DNA from: Mimachlamys varia
Lineage: Eukaryota > Mollusca > Bivalvia > Pectinida > Pectinidae
NCBI GenBank assembly: GCA_947623455.1
Contig: OX392530.1
Coordinates: 30,163,405 to 30,227,404 of the forward strand
Direction: 5' to 3'
Length of the DNA: 64,000 nucleotides
Part shown: positions 1 through 16,592 of the stretch, piece by piece
Numbering within the stretch: the first letter of the stretch is position 1
Layout: every line of letters begins with the position of its first letter
Notes under the pieces: model-generated
The model's database searches: none
What the model was told of the DNA's origin: nothing
Seen by the model: only the letters and a program-made list of their open reading frames with translations
Made by a program: the position numbers and the translations under genes

Positions 1-1273
1 TGGTCTAAAAAGAGTAAAGTACCAGGTATCTCAGTTGGTTTATAGTAAGTGTTATGTCCAAGAAACTCAGTTGGTTTATAGTAAGTGTTAGGTACCAGGT
101 ATCTCAGTTGGTCTATAGTAAGTGTTAGGTACCAGGTATCTCAGTTGGTTTATAGTAAGTGTTAGGTACCAGTTATCTCAGTTGGTTTATAGTAAGTGTT
201 AGGTACCAAGTATCTTAGTTGGTCTATAGTAAGTGTTATGTACCAGGTATCCCAGTTGGTCTATAGAAAGTGTTAGGTACCAGGTATCTCAGTTGGTCTA
301 TAGTAAGTGTTAGGTACCAGGTATCTCAGATGGTTTATAGTAAGTGTTAGGTACCAGGTATCTCAGTTGGTCTATAGTAAGTGTTAGGTACCAGGTATCT
401 CAGTTGGTTTATAGTAAGTGTTAGGTACCAGGTATCTCAGTTGTTATATAGTAAGTGTTAGGTACCAGGTATCTCAGTTGGTCTATAGTAAGTGTTAGGT
501 ACCAGGTATCTCAGTTGGTTTATAGTAAGTGTTAGGTACCAGGTATCTCAGTTGGTTTATAGTAAGTGTTAGGTACCAGGTATCTCAGATGGTTTATAGT
601 AAGTGTTAGGTACCAGGTATCTCAGTTGGTCTATAGTAAGTGTTAGGTACCAGGTATCTCAGTTGGTCTATAGTAAGTGTTATGTACCAGGTATCTCAGT
701 TGGTCTATAGTAAGTGTTAGGTACCAGGTATCTCAGTTGGTCTATAGTAAGTGTTAGGTACCAGGTATCTCAGATGGTCTATAGTAAGTGTTATGTACCA
801 GGTATCTCGGATGGTTATAGTAAGTGTTAAGTACCAGGTATCTCAGTTGGTCTATAGTAAGTGTTAGGTACCAGGTATCTCAGTTGGTTTATAGTAAGTG
901 TTAGGTACCATGTATCTCAGATGGTCTATAGTAAGTGTTAGGTACCAGGTATCTCAGTTGGTCTATAGTAAGTGTTATGTACCAGGTATCTCAGTTGGTC
1001 TATAGTAAGTGTTAGGTACCAGGTATCTCAGTTGGTCTATAGTAAGTGTTAGGTACCAGGTATCTCAGATGGTCTATAGTAAGTGTTATGTACCAGGTAT
1101 CTCGGATGGTTATAGTAAGTGTTAAGTACCAGGTATCTCAGTTGGTCTATAGTAAGTGTTAGGTACCATGTATCTCAGTTGGTTTATAGTAAGTGTTAGG
1201 TACCACGTATCTCAGATGGTCTATAGTAAGTGTTAGGTACCAGGTATCTCAGTTGGTTTATAGTAAGTGTTAG
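1..1273. repeat. 37-bp minisatellite array, unit 1
   Basis: About 34 head-to-tail copies of a 36-37 bp unit. Each unit carries the blocks GGTACC, GGTATCTCAGTTGG and TATAGTAAGTGTTA. Common variants are TTTATAG/CTATAG and TTAGG/TTATG. There are no unique spacers, so this is a minisatellite and not a CRISPR array. The window begins at the array's left border: the first bases (tggtctaaaaagagtaaag) recur at the start of the unit-2 array at about 11755. This array lies downstream of actin gene 1. Confidence 0.95.
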
Positions 1274-1625
1274 GTTAAAGCAAACATGTCACTACCTCTT
1301 TGAAGGTAGTAGCTTCAATTAATGCACTGCACACAAACCCATTATACATCCATTGAAGCGTTTAAAGGATGTAGCTGTTGTGCAAGTATTTAGATTTAAT
1401 ATACATGAATATGCTATAAATAGCACCGAGGTCGTCACAGAAATTTGCAATGTGTACCAGGATCATACACTTATCTATCACACCTTGATATATATAATTA
1501 TTATTTAAACAAGTCGATTTTCTTGATATTTTATTTTCAATATTAACACAACTGGATTTGAAATCCCAAAAAGCATTTTCTAAAGTGTCAATGATTGTAA
1601 CTAGGTATACCAATGATCAATAGAT
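1274..1625. other. unique island between array core and degenerate tail, unit 1
   Basis: Non-repetitive stretch of about 350 bp, repeated almost unchanged at 15361-15712 in unit 2. It contains an 83-codon minus-strand open frame (1362-1613) kept in both copies. The copies are recent duplicates, so this is not evidence of coding, and the predicted peptide matches no family I recognise. Confidence 0.6.
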
Positions 1626-2010
1626 AAATTTATGACGAGGTATATCAGTTGTCTATGGTAAGTGTTAGGTTTTAGTTGTGTATCTGTGTAGTCTAATATA
1701 AGTGTTAGGGACAAGGTATCTCAGTTCGATATAGTGAGTGTAAGGGACCCTGTGTCATGGTGGTCTATAGTAGTTGTAAGGGACAATGTTTCTCAGTTGT
1801 CTATAGTTAGTGTAAAGGACTAGATATCTCAGTTGTCTATAGTTAGTGTAAGGGACCATGTGTCACGCTGGTCTATAGTAGGTGTTAGGGACAAGGTTTC
1901 TTAGTGGTCTATAGATAGTGTGAGGGACTAGATATCACAGTGGTCTATATTAGGGACCAGGTATAGTAAGGAATCAGTTACCTCAGTGGTGTACAGTAAG
2001 TGTTAGGGAA
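1626..2010. repeat. degenerate tail of the minisatellite, unit 1
   Basis: Eight to ten strongly diverged copies in which TCTATAG, AGTGTTAGGGAC and CTCAGT blocks remain but spacing and sequence have drifted. Compared with unit 2, unit 1 has about one extra repeat here (near 1800-1850). This explains most of the change in offset between the duplicates, from 14087 to 14055. Confidence 0.8.
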
Positions 2011-2534
2011 ACGTAAGCGATGCCATTTTGACCATTGCAGAAGTCAATGACGTCATGTAATAATCATAAGCGTGGCGTCACAATAAGAACACTTAAAACG
2101 TACAGCCAATCAAATTTGTGCTATGGTAGATGTAACTAGTCACATTCGCATTATTATACACAGGCAAAGCCACTGGATGACCGAGGAATTACTGTACATC
2201 CTCTCAATTGAGACCACATTAAGGATCGCACCAAAGTGGTCTTAATAGCGGGAGAGTATGAATACCGAGGGTGACCATTCAGACAGATTTCTCTGAAATC
2301 CACTTTTTGATATGTTTTCATGGTCAATTAATTGATAACTTATCCATAAACACACAGTAATTGTAGCTGATTAGCCAATTTACACCAAAATACAGCTTAC
2401 TGATCTGACACTTAATAGGTGTACACAATAAAATACACACCAGGTCATTTTTTGTTTGTCATGGTATGAGAAGTGCGATGAAACTTAGTGCAAACATGGT
2501 ATTTGCAAAAACTGGTCTTAATATTGAGGGGGTC
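2011..2534. other. distal 3' flank of actin gene 1, no gene seen
   Basis: AT-rich unique DNA, duplicated at 16069-16592 in unit 2. I see no coding potential. It separates the array from the TTAA-flanked element. Confidence 0.5.
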
Positions 2535-2918
2535 TTAAAGGCCCAATATACGTAACTTCAGGGAAATTTTCGTGATTCTGAAAAATTCTGAAAAAAAATC
2601 CAGTTGATAACCATGCAAATATAAGCTTAAAACGAAGAAAACCTGAGCGGTACCTAACAAGAAACACTGGACAAAAAAATCCAAAGAATTGAAAATAATT
2701 CAGGTGGGGCCCACTTCAACAACAAACCGAAGGTAGAAGACGATTCGAAATGGACGCGTGTTTACAAATAGCGTGTTTCAACCGCTGCTGTACCGGTAAC
2801 AGCGAAAGAATTCGTCTTGAATATGGCTGTTATCAGTTAATCTTAGCTAAATCTATAAATATAGTAAGTTATTAGGCTTGATTTTCGCTTCAAGTTTTGC
2901 CGTTTATTGGGACTTTAA
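2535..2918. mobile_element. nonautonomous DNA transposon with TTAA target duplication, unit 1
   Basis: A 376 bp element (2539-2914) flanked by TTAA on both sides. The left terminus is AGGCCCAATATACGTAACTT; the right terminus is a decayed inverted copy (ATTGGGACT). There is no transposase frame. A TTAA duplication is typical of piggyBac and Kolobok superfamilies, and I cannot choose between them. Copies lie at 16593-16973 (same orientation) and 41126-41518 (opposite orientation). Confidence 0.8.
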
Positions 2919-3405
2919 TAGTGAAGCTTAAAATAAAAAATATATACTGTAGGAAGAATTTTTTTCTGGACTGAAATGAAGTGATATTTGTTCTGAGGTA
3001 GTCTTTAAGCGAGGCATCACTGCATGTGATAAATATTTTTCCTAGTCTTTGTAACAAAGAGCAGTATTTGTTGATGTTTAAACAAGGATATTACTTGAAA
3101 TATCTATTGACCAGATAAAGAGATTTGTCGATAATCTTTTATTGCTGTGGAATCATGTTTTTTTTGTCAAAATATCGGTATTAAAAGCTCATAAGGACTA
3201 CAGAGCTACAATTTTATGAACATTTTTCACTAAACTGTTCCTTTAAATTCGATAACAAATTACTATGAATGATAATATAAAAACAAAGTATATGTTAATA
3301 ATTTTTAGTTGCAGCACATTTACTATAAGATACCGCATGCGTTATGTGTGAGCTTCAAACAAATCTATAACAGATTTATCTATCTTATCCACTTGTTCTC
3401 TTTAT
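2919..3405 (-). terminator. actin gene 1 3' UTR and poly(A) region
   Basis: Sequence downstream of the stop codon of gene 1. AATAAA on the minus strand lies at 3138-3143, about 265 nt after the stop, and is the best candidate for the working poly(A) signal. A second AATAAA (3401-3406) overlaps the last base of the stop codon and is probably too close. Assigned from motif position only. Confidence 0.45.
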
Positions 3406-7315
<3,910 letters not shown>

Positions 7316-8181
7316 GACAGACATTAACAATTCCTGTCAGTTAATGAGTGAGACACTAACACTTTCTGTCAGTCAAAGAGTGAGACACTAGCAATTTCTG
7401 TCAGTCAATAAGTGAGACACTAGCAATTTCTGTCAGTCAATGAGGGAGAAACTAACACTTTCTGTCAGTCAAAGAGTGAGACACTAACACTTTCTGTCAG
7501 TTAATGAGTGAGACACTCACAATTTCTGTCAATAAATTGTGAGACACTAACAATTTCTGTCAATAAATTGTGAGACATTAACAATATCTGTCAGTCAATG
7601 AGGGAGAAACTAACACTTTCTGTCCGTAAATTGGTGAGACACTAACACTTTGTGTCAGTCAATAAATGAGACACTTACGCTTTCTGTCAGTCAATGAGTG
7701 ATACACTGACAATTTATGTCAATAAATTGGTGAGACACTAACAATTTATGTCAGTCAATGAGTGAGACACTATCACTTTCTGTCTGTCAATAAGTGAGAC
7801 ACTAACACTTTCTGTCAGTAAATTGGTGAGACACTATCACTTTATGTCAGTCAATGAGTGAGATACTAACAATTTCTGTCAGTAAATTGGTGAGACATTA
7901 ACACTTTCTGTCAGTAAATGAGTGAGATACTAACAATTTGTGTCAGTCTATGAGTGAGATACGAACAATTTGTGTCAGTCAATGAGTGAGACACTGGCAA
8001 TTTCTGTCAGTGAATGAGTGAGACACTGACAATTTCTGTCAGTCAATGAGTGAGACACTAACAATTTATGTCAGTCAATGAGTGAGACACTAACAATTTC
8101 TCCCAGTAAATGAGCGAGACACTAATAAATCCTATCAATAATGAGTGATTGTATTTGACAGACACTGATAATTTCTGTCAG
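7316..8181. repeat. 32-bp minisatellite upstream of gene 1
   Basis: About 25 copies of a unit of roughly 32 bp built from GAGACACTAACAATTTCTGTC and AGTCAATGAGT, with some units shortened to about 30-31 bp. A GACAGACA..CTGTCAG motif marks both array ends. The unit-2 counterpart (21384-22153) has a different copy number and order. I did not find it in units 3 and 4. Confidence 0.9.
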
Positions 8182-8560
8182 CTTATTACTATGTGATATC
8201 TCACATAAAATCGGAAGAAAATCGTGACATTAACGGAATAATAATCGATGAAAAATGTTCATTCAAATTTAAAAAAAAAAAAGGTTAAATTATTAAGTTG
8301 CCAAACACGAGGCTTGTCGAAGCAGCTTGTTTGGCAGCTTAATAATCTTACCCCGAGGGTCGAGATCCCTGTTTCACTATCAAAGGGGCGAATGATTATT
8401 TTCCTCTTATCCTTTTTAACCTCATATATATGTAATATTGATGTTACACATATGCAAGACACGGTTGATGAGATGTGATTGAGTAGGGACGTCGTTGTAT
8501 TACTGCCGTGACGTCATGAAATTGTTGCTATGACGTCATACAATTGTTGAGAAAGTGCAA
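8182..8560. mobile_element. truncated foldback element and CRE-pair block, unit 1
   Basis: 8285-8350 contains an imperfect hairpin with arms AAGTTGCCAAACA and TGTTTGGCAGCTT. It is the inner part of the fuller foldback at 22427-22605; the outer left arm is missing here. Beyond it lie two perfect TGACGTCA sites at 8509-8516 and 8531-8538, conserved in unit 2. Confidence 0.55.
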
Positions 8561-8669
8561 AAAGTACGTGTAGCTTGGCTCAGCCCTAGGTTGAGATAGG
8601 AAACTCTAACACTGGTAAACGTGTAAATATCCCTACCCAGGGTAAGATGAAACTTTATCTTATACAAAT

Positions 8670-9060
8670 GTATACCTACCTACCTCGATCTTTACTTAAA
8701 CTATTACCAAATTGGGCAGCTTTATACTGAGCTTGATGATAAACGTGACAATTTCGATTTTTCGATCGTGAAGTTTCCTTTTCTTGATAGTTATTTTCTG
8801 CTTCTCCATCCTATGGTGTTTACATGTCGCAGTTGATTCGGTATTGTGGGGCTTGCTCTGAACATCAAAATTTTCGTGATAGATGTCATCTGCTGACGAA
8901 AAGACTTATGGCACATTGAATAGACGGGTGCAGGTTGATGAAAACTATTAGGCAAGTTTCTTGGTCGCCATCTTGGTCTCATTGAAAAACATTCTGTATC
9001 TTTGTGTGATATTAAGATGGACGTTTTTGAGTATGCTCATTAGTGTACTCCCTTGTTGTG
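8670..9060 (+). pseudogene. broken reverse-transcriptase-type ORF fragment, unit 1
   Basis: Counterpart of the open frame at 22822-23220. The frame reads DDKRDNFDFSIVKFPFL, then shifts and meets stops. It is a dead repeat-derived fragment. Confidence 0.6.
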
Positions 9061-9109
9061 ATTGACAGCGACAACTCGGTTCTCATTTCGAGAACTTAAT
9101 GCTTACTTG

Positions 9110-10100
9110 GACAACAAGCATGTTTATTAATTATGACATGTTCCATCTATCGCAACAAACTGGTTATGGTTACAAAATAAATACACAAAAATAATCATAT
9201 AATGAATTGGGGGTATAATTCTCCGAATTAAAAGTCCAAATCGAACGAATGTAACAAATACAAATTGTAAATTGGATGTAGCATGAGTAGGAGCCTCATT
9301 GAAATGTGTTAATTAACTTAAAAGAGCAGCCCACATATAAAAGAAAATTGAAAAGTTCATAATAATGTTTAAGGACTATTTATTAAGCTTGAATTAAATA
9401 CATGTAAACAAACAGTGGTGCGAGCTGGCTGCCCCAGCCTGAATCAGGCAGGTAGATTTATCCAATGCTCAGACCAGCTGACCGGGTGTTGTATCGCCCT
9501 GAATGGCTTGATCTCTAAACTGAAACAAGTTACAAAAAAGCTACATAATAGACATGTATACAGTGAAAGCATGCGCAGTACATACATATTCATCTCATTT
9601 AAAGGCACAGAAAAAAACAAAAACAAACAAACAAACAAACAGACAAAGGGTGGTGAAGGCCTAGGGGTGGATTGCTGGAGGAAAAACAGTAAATGCTGAT
9701 GCTGAGACTGCTCTGACCTACTGAAGATATCAATAAGGGCTATCCCTTTAGCTAACTGACCATTGGTCAAACAGGTCACGTGGCATACTTACAACCTTAC
9801 CAAATATGGGAGCAGAGTTTAGGGTGGTAAATTCAATGTTGTGTACAAACAATTATTTAGGTAAACCCAAATAAACAATTTGTGAAGGTTGAATACGGGA
9901 ATATATGAGGTCAGTGTAAATTGGCGAGGACGAAGGCCGAGGCCAGAAACGGATTTTACACCGACCTCATATATCCCGTATTCAACCGTCAAAAACCATG
10001 TAACGAATTTATCCTTTCACTTGTTTATTTATTTTCTATATTTTGATAAATGTTTACATATATATGTAATAAAAACACGAATGAATTCCATTTAAAGCAA
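9110..10100. other. unit-1-specific segment, no gene seen
   Basis: Homology with unit 2 stops at about 9110 (23345 in unit 2). The segment holds an (AAAC)n microsatellite at about 9613-9642 and the hairpin at 9887-9987. I recognise no protein-coding gene; short open frames here overlap the microsatellite. Confidence 0.5.
9887..9987. mobile_element. foldback (hairpin) element
   Basis: Two arms of about 34 bp (9887-9920 and 9954-9987) are near-perfect inverted repeats carrying GGTTGAATACGGGA and ATATATGAGGTC, around a short GC-rich loop. A further copy of one arm lies at 10109-10150, and another in unit 2 at 25005-25060. No coding sequence. Likely a MITE-type element. Confidence 0.65.
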
Positions 10101-11753
10101 ATATAATGTTTACACTGACCTCATACATATATTCCGTATTCAACCGTAACGAATTTCTCCGTCCACTTTTTTATCATGAAAATTGAAGTACAAAAATCCC
10201 CCAAAAAACAGAAGCAAATGGAGAGGCGTACAAACATTGTTTTCAACAAAGGGGCTTGTCTATATGATTTATGAATGCCATTCTGACCTCCTACCCTTCA
10301 TACCCAATCGCTAATTATACAAGTATTCTCGCCTGTTATCACAGACCAAGGCGTCTATCATAATCAATGAATAATGTTTGAAGACTTCTGTTTGAAAACT
10401 GGTATTCTGCACACACACACCCTCCACGCCTTCGCCACCAAATTCTTTACAAGCACATGTGTCTGCAAATATAAGTAGGCAATCAAATAATTCAAATTGA
10501 TAATTTAACATTCTGTTTGAAGCCAAGATAGCTCCCTTGCTCCTTTTAGATGCTCCTTAACGTATTTCGGCCTTGAATTCGCCAAGCGTCTTTTTGGTAT
10601 GTCGTTCCGTCTCAAGACGGGAAATGACGCCACTCGCGTCACAGGCCTAATACGGGAACCGAGAGCGGCGAATACAGAAATGTATGGGGCAGTCATGCAC
10701 GTGACGTCTTTAAACCAATCGAATAATTACATTCTCACTAGTGGAAGGATACATGTATTTTTTGCATATTTTTGCATATTTCATCATATTTTATTGTGAA
10801 AACAATCGGATCGAACAGCAGGCTAGGCCTATACAAGTTCTCTCCTTATGACATGACAAATACAGGACATTGATAAAACAATTAATTTGAAAATATTGAT
10901 GCAATTAATATAATATAATGCATGTAGCAAAACAATAAGCATTTGCACAGTCTGTTTAACAAATATGAGTAGGGAGATATTCCCCTGCGTGTTTAAAAAT
11001 AATTAATAATATTCAAAATAGAAAATAGTAAAATGAGGAAATTCATTTGAAAATTGTGATAATCATAATGATTATGTCTAAGATATTATATATAGCCAGT
11101 GTTCTTTGTTTGAATCCTTCATCCAATTAAGTTTCAGATAAGGTTATATGTGTTTATTTGTATACATACTTCCTTGTGATATCTGATTCTGTTATTCTAC
11201 ATCGTTATACAACACATCCTTGAAATGTCAATCAAAGCAGGTTACGACAAATACAGCCTTCTACTGAACTGCAAAATGCTAAGCACTGCAAAAATAAATA
11301 AAATAAAACAAAAAATAAATAAAATTACAAGTTTGAACCTGTTTTAGTTTGTTATCGAAAAAGGAATAATTGTAGTAGTGCCATTCAATGTATCAATGCA
11401 TTAGCCTATTAAGTTTCCTCTGTAAAATCTAACATGTCAATACTTCTATGGAGATTCAAGGGATACATACAAAGACATAAAATACACTGACAGCGTTTAA
11501 AGAGTGTACCAAGTATGAAAAATAATATTTTTAAAATCTGCGATATGAATAGCCTTAGCGTCGTAAAAAAAATTTGCATGTGTTCACATGGCGTATAAAT
11601 GATCTTCAACACAAAACAGTGAAAGCCTTCTACGCTGCATTTTAAACGACCTACCTAATACACTTACATGTAACTATCACATTTGGATATATGTCCATGA
11701 GCCAGCAAAAACTATAAATTACATCTTGAAGCTGTGTTTACCATGTATCGCAT
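10100..11753. other. block X, copy 1
   Basis: Conserved block lying between each actin 5' region and the next minisatellite array. Other copies are 24993-25172 plus 31601-33062 (unit 2), 42425-43944 (unit 3) and a short fragment at 55077-55178. It contains a GC-rich island at about 10560-10720 and ends in an AT-rich stretch with a shared border sequence ATGTCCATGAGCCAG next to the array. The island's open frame is frameshifted in this copy. Confidence 0.7.
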
Positions 11754-14700
11754 TGGTCTAAAAAGAGTAAAGTACCAGGTATCTCAGTTGGTTTATAGTA
11801 AGTGTTAAGTATCAAGTATCTCAGTTGGTTTATAGTAAGTGTTATGGACCAGGTATCTCAGTTGGTTTATAGTAAGTGTTAGGTAACAGGTGTATCAGTT
11901 GGTTTATAGTAAGTGTTAGGTACCAGGTATCTCAGTTGGTTTATAGTAAGTGTTAGGTACCAGGTATCTCAGTTGTCTATAGGAAGTGTTAGGTACCAGG
12001 TATCTCAGTTGGTTTATAGCAAGTGTTAGGTACCAGGTATCTCAGTTGGTTTATAGTAAGTGTTATGTACCAGGTATCTCAGTTGGTTTATAGTAAGTGT
12101 TAGGTACCAGGTTTCTCAGTTGTCTATAGGAAGTGTTAGGTACCAGGTATCTCAGTTGGTTTATAGCAAGTGTTAGGTACCAGGTATCTCAGTTGGTTTA
12201 TAGTAAGTGTTAGGTACCAGGTATCTCAGTTGTCTATAGGAAGTGTTAGGTACCAGGTATCTCAGTTGGTTTATAGTAAGTGCTAGGTACCAGGTATCTC
12301 AGTTGGTTTATAGTAAGTGTTAGGTACCAGGTATCTCAGTTGGTTTATAGTAAGTGCTAGGTACCAGGTATATCAGTTGGTTTATAGTAAGTGCTAGGTA
12401 CCAGGTATCTCAGTTGGTTTATAGTAAGTGCTAGGTACCAGGTATCTCAGTTGGTTTATAGTAAGTGTTAGGTACCAGGTATCTCAGTTGGTTTATAGTA
12501 AGTGCTAGGTACCAGGTATCTCAGTTGGTTTATAGTAAGTGTTAGGTACCAGGTATCTCAGTTGGTTTATAGTAAGTGCTAGGTACCAGGTATCTCAGTT
12601 GGTTTATAGTAAGTGTTAGGTACAAGGTATCTCAGTTGGTTTATAGTAAGTGCTAGGTACCAGGTATCTCAGTTGGTTTATAGTAAGTGTTAGGTACCAG
12701 GTATCTCAGTTGGTTTATAGTAAGTATTAGGTACCAGGTATCTCAGTTGGTTTATAGTAAGTGTTAGGTACCAGGTATATCAGTTGGTTTATAGTAAGTG
12801 TTAGGTACCAGGTATATCAGTTGGTTTATAGTAAGTGTTATGTACCAGGTATAACAGTTGGTTTATAGTAAGTGTTATGTACCAGGTATCTCAGTTGGTT
12901 TATAATAAGTGTTATGTACCAGGTATAACAGTTGGTCTATAGTAAGTGTTAGGTACCAGGTATATCAGTTGGTTTATAGTAAGTGTTAGGTACCAAGTAA
13001 CTCAGTTGGTTTATAGTAAGTGTAAGATACCAGGTATCTCAGTTGGTTTATAGTAAGTGTTATGTACCAGGTATCTCAGTTGGTTTATAGTAAGTGTTAT
13101 GTACCAGGTATCTCAGTTGGTTTATAGTAAGTGTTAGGTACCAAGTATCTCAGTTGGTCTATAGTAAGTGTTATGTACCAGGTATCTCAGTTGGTCTATA
13201 GTAAGTGTTAGGTACCAGGTATCTCAGTTGGTCTATAGTAAGTGTTAGGTACCAGGTATCTCAGTTGGTTTATAGTAAGTGTTAGGTACCAGGTATCTCA
13301 GTTGGTTTATAGCAAGTGAAAGGTACCAGGTATCTCATTTAGTTTATAGTAAGTGTTAGGTACCAGGTATCTCAGTTGGTTTATAGTAAGTGTTAGGTAC
13401 CAAGTAACTCAGTTGTCTATAGTAAGTGCTAGGTACCAGGTATCTCAGTTGGTTTATAGTAAGTGTAAAGTACCAGGTATCTCAGTTGGTTTATAGTAAG
13501 TGTAAAGTACCAGGTATCTCAGTTGGTTTATAGTAAGTGTTAGGTACCAAGTAACTCAGTTGGTTTATAGTAAGTGTAAAGTACCAGGTATCTCAGTTGG
13601 TTTATAGTAAGTGCTAGGTACCAGGTATCTCAGTTGGTTTATAGTAAGTGTTAGGTACCAAGTAACTCAGTTGGTTTATAGTAAGTGCTAGGTACCAGGT
13701 ATCTCAGTTGGTTTATAGTAAGTGTAAGGTACCAGGTATCTCAGTTGGTTTATAGTAAGTGTTACACTGTAGGTACCAGTTATCTCAGTTGGTTTATAGT
13801 AAGTGTTAGGTACCAAGTATCTTAGTTGGTCTATAGTAAGTGTTATGTACCAGGTATCCCAGTTGGTCTATAGAAAGTGTTAGGTACCAGGTATCTCAGT
13901 TGGTCTATAGTAAGTGTTAGGTACCAGGTATCTCAGTTGGTTTATAGTAAGTGTTAGCTACCAGGTATCTCAGTTGGTTTATAGTAAGTGTTAGGTACCA
14001 GGTATCTCAGTTGGTCTATAGTAAGTGTTATGTACCAGGTATCTCAGTTGGTCTATAGTAAGTGTTATGTACCAGGTATCTCAGTTGGTCTATAGTAAGT
14101 GTTAGGTACCAGGTATCTCAGTTGGTCTATAGTAAGTGTTAGGTACCAGGTATCTCAGTTGGTTTATAGTAAGTGTTATGGACCAGGTATCTCAGTTGGT
14201 TTATAGTAAATGTTATGGACCAGGTATCTCAGTTGGTTTATAGTAAGTGCTAGGTACCAGGTATATCAGTTGGTTTATAGTAAGTGTTAGGTACCAGGTA
14301 TCTCAGTTGTCTATAGGAAGTGTTAGGTACCAGGTATCTCAGTTGGTTTATAGTAAGTGTTATGGACCAGGTATCTCAGTTGGTTTATAGTAAGTGTTAG
14401 GTACCAGGTATATCAGTTGGTTTATAGTAAGTGTTAGGTACCAGGTATCTCAGTTGTTATATAGTAAGTGTAATATACCAGGTATCTCAGTTGGTTTATA
14501 GTAAGTGTTAGGTACCAGGTATCTCAGTTGGTTTATAGTAAGTGTAATATACCAGGTATCTCAGTTGGTTTATAGTAAGTGTAATATACCAGGTATCTCA
14601 GTTGGTTTATAGTAAGTGTTAGGTACCAGTTATCTCAGTTGGTTTATAGTAAGTGTTAGGTAACAGGTATCTCAGTTGGTTTATAGTAAGTGTAAGGTAC

Positions 14701-15360
14701 CAGGTATCTCAGTTGGTTTATAGTAAGTGTAAGGTACCAGGTATCTCAGTTGGTCTATAGTAAGTGTTATGTACCAGGTATCTCAGTTGGTCTATAGTAA
14801 GTGTTAGGTACCAGGTATCTCAGTTGGTTTATAGTAAGTGTTAGGTACCAAGTATCTTAGTTGGTCTATAGTAAGTGCTAGGTACCAGGTATATCAGTTG
14901 GTTTATAGTAAGTGTTAGGTACCAGGTATCTCAGTTGTTATATAGTAAGTGTTAGGTAACAGGTATCTCAGTTGGTTTATAGTAAGTGTAAGGTACCAGG
15001 TATCTCAGTTGGTTTATAGTAAGTGTAAGGTACCAGGTATCTCAGTTGTCTTTAGTAAGTGTAAGTGACCAGGTATCTCAGTTGGTTTATAGTAAGTGTT
15101 TTGTACCAGGTATCTCAGTTGGTCTATAGTAAGTGTTATGTACCAGGTATCTCAGTTGGTCTAAAGTAAGTGTTAGGTACCAGGTATCTCAGTTGGTCTA
15201 TAGTAAGTGTTAGGTACCAGGTATCTCGGATGGTTATAGTAAGTGTTTTGTACCAGGTATCTCAGTTGGTCTATAGTAAGTGTTAGGTACCATGTATCTC
15301 AGATGGTCTATAGTAAGTGTTAGGTAACAGGTATCTCAGTTGGTTTATAGTAAGTGTTAG
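11754..15360. repeat. 37-bp minisatellite array, unit 2
   Basis: About 97 copies of the 36-37 bp unit seen at the window start. The part from about 13770 lines up with the beginning of the unit-1 array (variant order matches positions 166-290). Roughly 2 kb of extra repeats lie before it, so this array expanded or the other contracted. Sub-variants such as GTGCTAGG and GTGTAAGG alternate in places, suggesting amplification of multi-unit blocks. Confidence 0.95.
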
Positions 15361-15712
15361 GTTAAAGCAAACATGTCACTACCTCTTTGAAGGTAGTAGC
15401 TTCAATTAATGCACTGCACACAAACCCATTATACATCCATTGAAGCGATTAAAGGATGTAGCTGTTGTGCAAGTATTTAGATTTAATATACATGAATATG
15501 CTATAAATAGCACCGAGGTCGTCACAGAAATTTGCAATGTGTACCAGGATCATACACTTATCTATCACACCTTGATATATATAATTATTATTTAAACAAG
15601 TAGATTTTCTTGATATTTTATTTTCAATATTAACACAACTGGATTTGAAATCCCAAAAAGCATTTTCTAAAATGTCAATGATTGTAACTAGGTATACCAA
15701 TGATCAATAGAT
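15361..15712. other. unique island, unit 2 copy
   Basis: Duplicate of 1274-1625 at an offset of 14087, with only a few base changes. No recognisable gene. Confidence 0.6.
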
Positions 15713-16068
15713 AAATTTATGACGAGGTATATCAGTTGTCTATGGTAAGTGTTAGGTTTTAGTTGTGTATCTGTGTAGTCTAATATAAGTGTTAGGGACA
15801 AGGTATCTCAGTTCGATATAGTGAGTGTAAGGGACCTTGTGTCATGGTGGTCTATAGTAGTTGTAAGGGACAATGTTTCTCAGTTGTCTATAATTAGTGT
15901 CAGGGACCATGTGTGACGCTGGTCTATAGTAGGTGTTAGGGACAAGGTTTCTTAGTGGTCTATAGATAGTGTGAGGGACTAGATATCACAGTGGTCTATA
16001 TTAAGTGTTAGGGACCAGGTATAGTAAGGAATCAGTTACCTCAGTGGTGTACAGTAAGTGTTAGGGAA
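15713..16068. repeat. degenerate minisatellite tail, unit 2
   Basis: Counterpart of 1626-2010 but about one repeat shorter. Same TCTATAG and GTTAGGGAC remnants. Confidence 0.8.
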
Positions 16069-16592
16069 ACGTAAGCGATGCCATTTTGACCATTGCAGAA
16101 GTCAATGACGTCATGTAATAATCATAAGCGTGGCGTCACAATAAGAACACTTAAAACGTACAGCCAATCAAATTTGTGCTATGGTAGATGTAACTAGTCA
16201 CATTCGCATTATTATACACAGGCAAAGCCACTGGATGACCGAGGAATTACAGTACATCCTCTCAATTGAGACCACATTAAGGATCGCAACAAAGTGGTCT
16301 TAATAGCGGGAGAGTATGAATACCGAGAGTGACCATTCAGACAGATTTCTCTGAAATCCACTTTTTGATATGTTTTCATGGTCAATTAATTGATAACTTA
16401 TCCATAAACACACAGTAATTGTAGCTGATTAGCCAATTTACACCAAAATACAGCTTACTGATCTGACACTTAATAGGTGTACACAATAAAATACACACCA
16501 GGTCATTTTTTGTTTGTCATGGTATGAGAAGTGCGATGAAACTTAGTGCAAACATGGTATTTGCAAAAACTGGTCTTAATATTGAGGGGGTC
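16069..16592. other. distal 3' flank of actin gene 2, no gene seen
   Basis: Near-identical duplicate of 2011-2534, unique AT-rich DNA without coding signal. Confidence 0.5.

Noticed and set aside
1..1273. CRISPR-like regular 37-bp repeats
   Set aside because: Units are directly adjacent without unique spacers, and the surrounding genes have introns. It is a eukaryotic minisatellite.
9444..9779. 111-codon minus-strand frame with a run of Cys/Leu/Phe/Val
   Set aside because: The hydrophobic stretch is the (AAAC)n microsatellite read on the other strand.
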